Shown in pieces: positions 63,691 to 64,000 of a stretch of DNA of 64,000 bases; positions within the stretch are counted from its first letter, which is position 1; the number at the start of each line of letters is the position of its first letter. Both the position numbers and the translations under genes were made by a program. The notes below the pieces were generated by a model, which had not been told where the DNA came from, did not search any database, and was given only the letters and a program-made list of their open reading frames with translations. This DNA is from Paragemmobacter ruber (GTDB lineage Bacteria; Pseudomonadota; Alphaproteobacteria; Rhodobacterales; Rhodobacteraceae), in NCBI RefSeq assembly GCF_009908315.1, contig NZ_JAAATW010000004.1, positions 1-64,000 of the forward strand, written 5' to 3'.

Positions 63691-64000
63691 ATGTCGATGA
63701 GCACCGCCCTTTCCGGCCTGATGGCCGCCCAGACCGAAATCTCGGCCACCTCGCACAACATCGCCAATGTCGGCACCGTGGGGTTCCGGGGCAGCCGCGT
63801 CGAATTCGCCGATGTCTTCTCCTCCTCGCCCATGTCCAACCAGCGCACGGCGGTGGGCTCCGGCGTCAACGTCCAGCGCGTGGCGCAGGATTACACGCAA
63901 GGCAACGTCGTCACGACCGGCAACCTTCTGGATCTCGCCATCGAAGGGCAGGGGTTCTTTGCCATCCAGCAGGCACCTGTCGGCGCGGCCATGGCGGGGG
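63691..64000 (+). CDS. flgE: Flagellar hook protein FlgE, 3' end cut by window
   Basis: The first 103 codons of a hook protein. The N-terminus MSMSTALSGLMAAQTEISATSHNIANVGTVGFRG-like start and the EGQGFFAI segment are standard for FlgE. The ATG at 63691 has AAAGGA 10 bases upstream. The rest lies beyond the window. It follows flgD by 63 bases. Confidence 0.88.
   Translation, partial: MSMSTALSGLMAAQTEISATSHNIANVGTVGFRGSRVEFADVFSSSPMSNQRTAVGSGVNVQRVAQDYTQGNVVTTGNLLDLAIEGQGFFAIQQAPVGAAMAG

Overview
The window is about 64 kb of GC-rich DNA with densely packed, often overlapping genes. The gene content (a complete methylamine/N-methylglutamate locus, a TctABC transporter, several LysR regulators, an RTX protein ending in a Hint domain, and a flagellar rod/hook start) fits a member of the Rhodobacteraceae/Paracoccaceae (Alphaproteobacteria). 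This is judged from protein families and layout only; no rRNA, tRNA, CRISPR array, transposon or phage gene was seen.

Layout. 0.3-8 kb: a minus-strand operon with a URO-D family protein, tricarboxylate transporter TctC-TctB-TctA, RidA, a PLP-dependent cysteine-synthase-like enzyme and an opine-dehydrogenase-like enzyme, with a divergent LysR gene and a strong palindrome between them. 8.2-12.7 kb: a LysR gene divergent from an SbtA-type transporter, a DUF6671 protein and ilvD. 12.8-22.6 kb: a translationally coupled operon with an Ldh2-type reductase, a ProXWV betaine-type ABC importer, aldehyde dehydrogenase, an M19-like hydrolase, a 554-residue protein of unknown family and a DUF3726 protein, with a divergent LysR gene. 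23-30.8 kb: a YtfQRT-YjfF-type sugar importer with a GntR regulator, a TIM-barrel isomerase and a Gfo/Idh/MocA dehydrogenase. 31.1-40.5 kb: a membrane-bound LytTR regulator and a 2507-residue RTX/Hint protein. 41-51.4 kb: mgdABCD, an XRE-cupin regulator, mgsABC and gmaS, ending in a clear terminator. 51.4-56.4 kb: a Phd/PIN toxin-antitoxin pair, a RibD-like reductase with its TetR regulator, an SHMT-like enzyme, LysR and an EamA transporter. 56.4-60.6 kb: a LuxR-type response regulator, a cysteine-free Moco-fold periplasmic protein and a hybrid histidine kinase. 60.6-64 kb: an Ala/Pro-rich repeat protein divergent from flgB-flgC-flgD-flgE (the last cut by the window end).

How it fits together. 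GmaS, N-methylglutamate synthase and N-methylglutamate dehydrogenase form the indirect methylamine pathway (methylamine to gamma-glutamylmethylamide to N-methylglutamate to glutamate plus a C1 unit). The 12.8-22.6 kb operon looks like uptake and stepwise breakdown of a quaternary or N-heterocyclic ammonium compound. If that compound is a homarine-like N-methyl heterocycle, the route would also pass through N-methylglutamate, which would link the two loci. That link is inference, and it is the most interesting hypothesis in the window.
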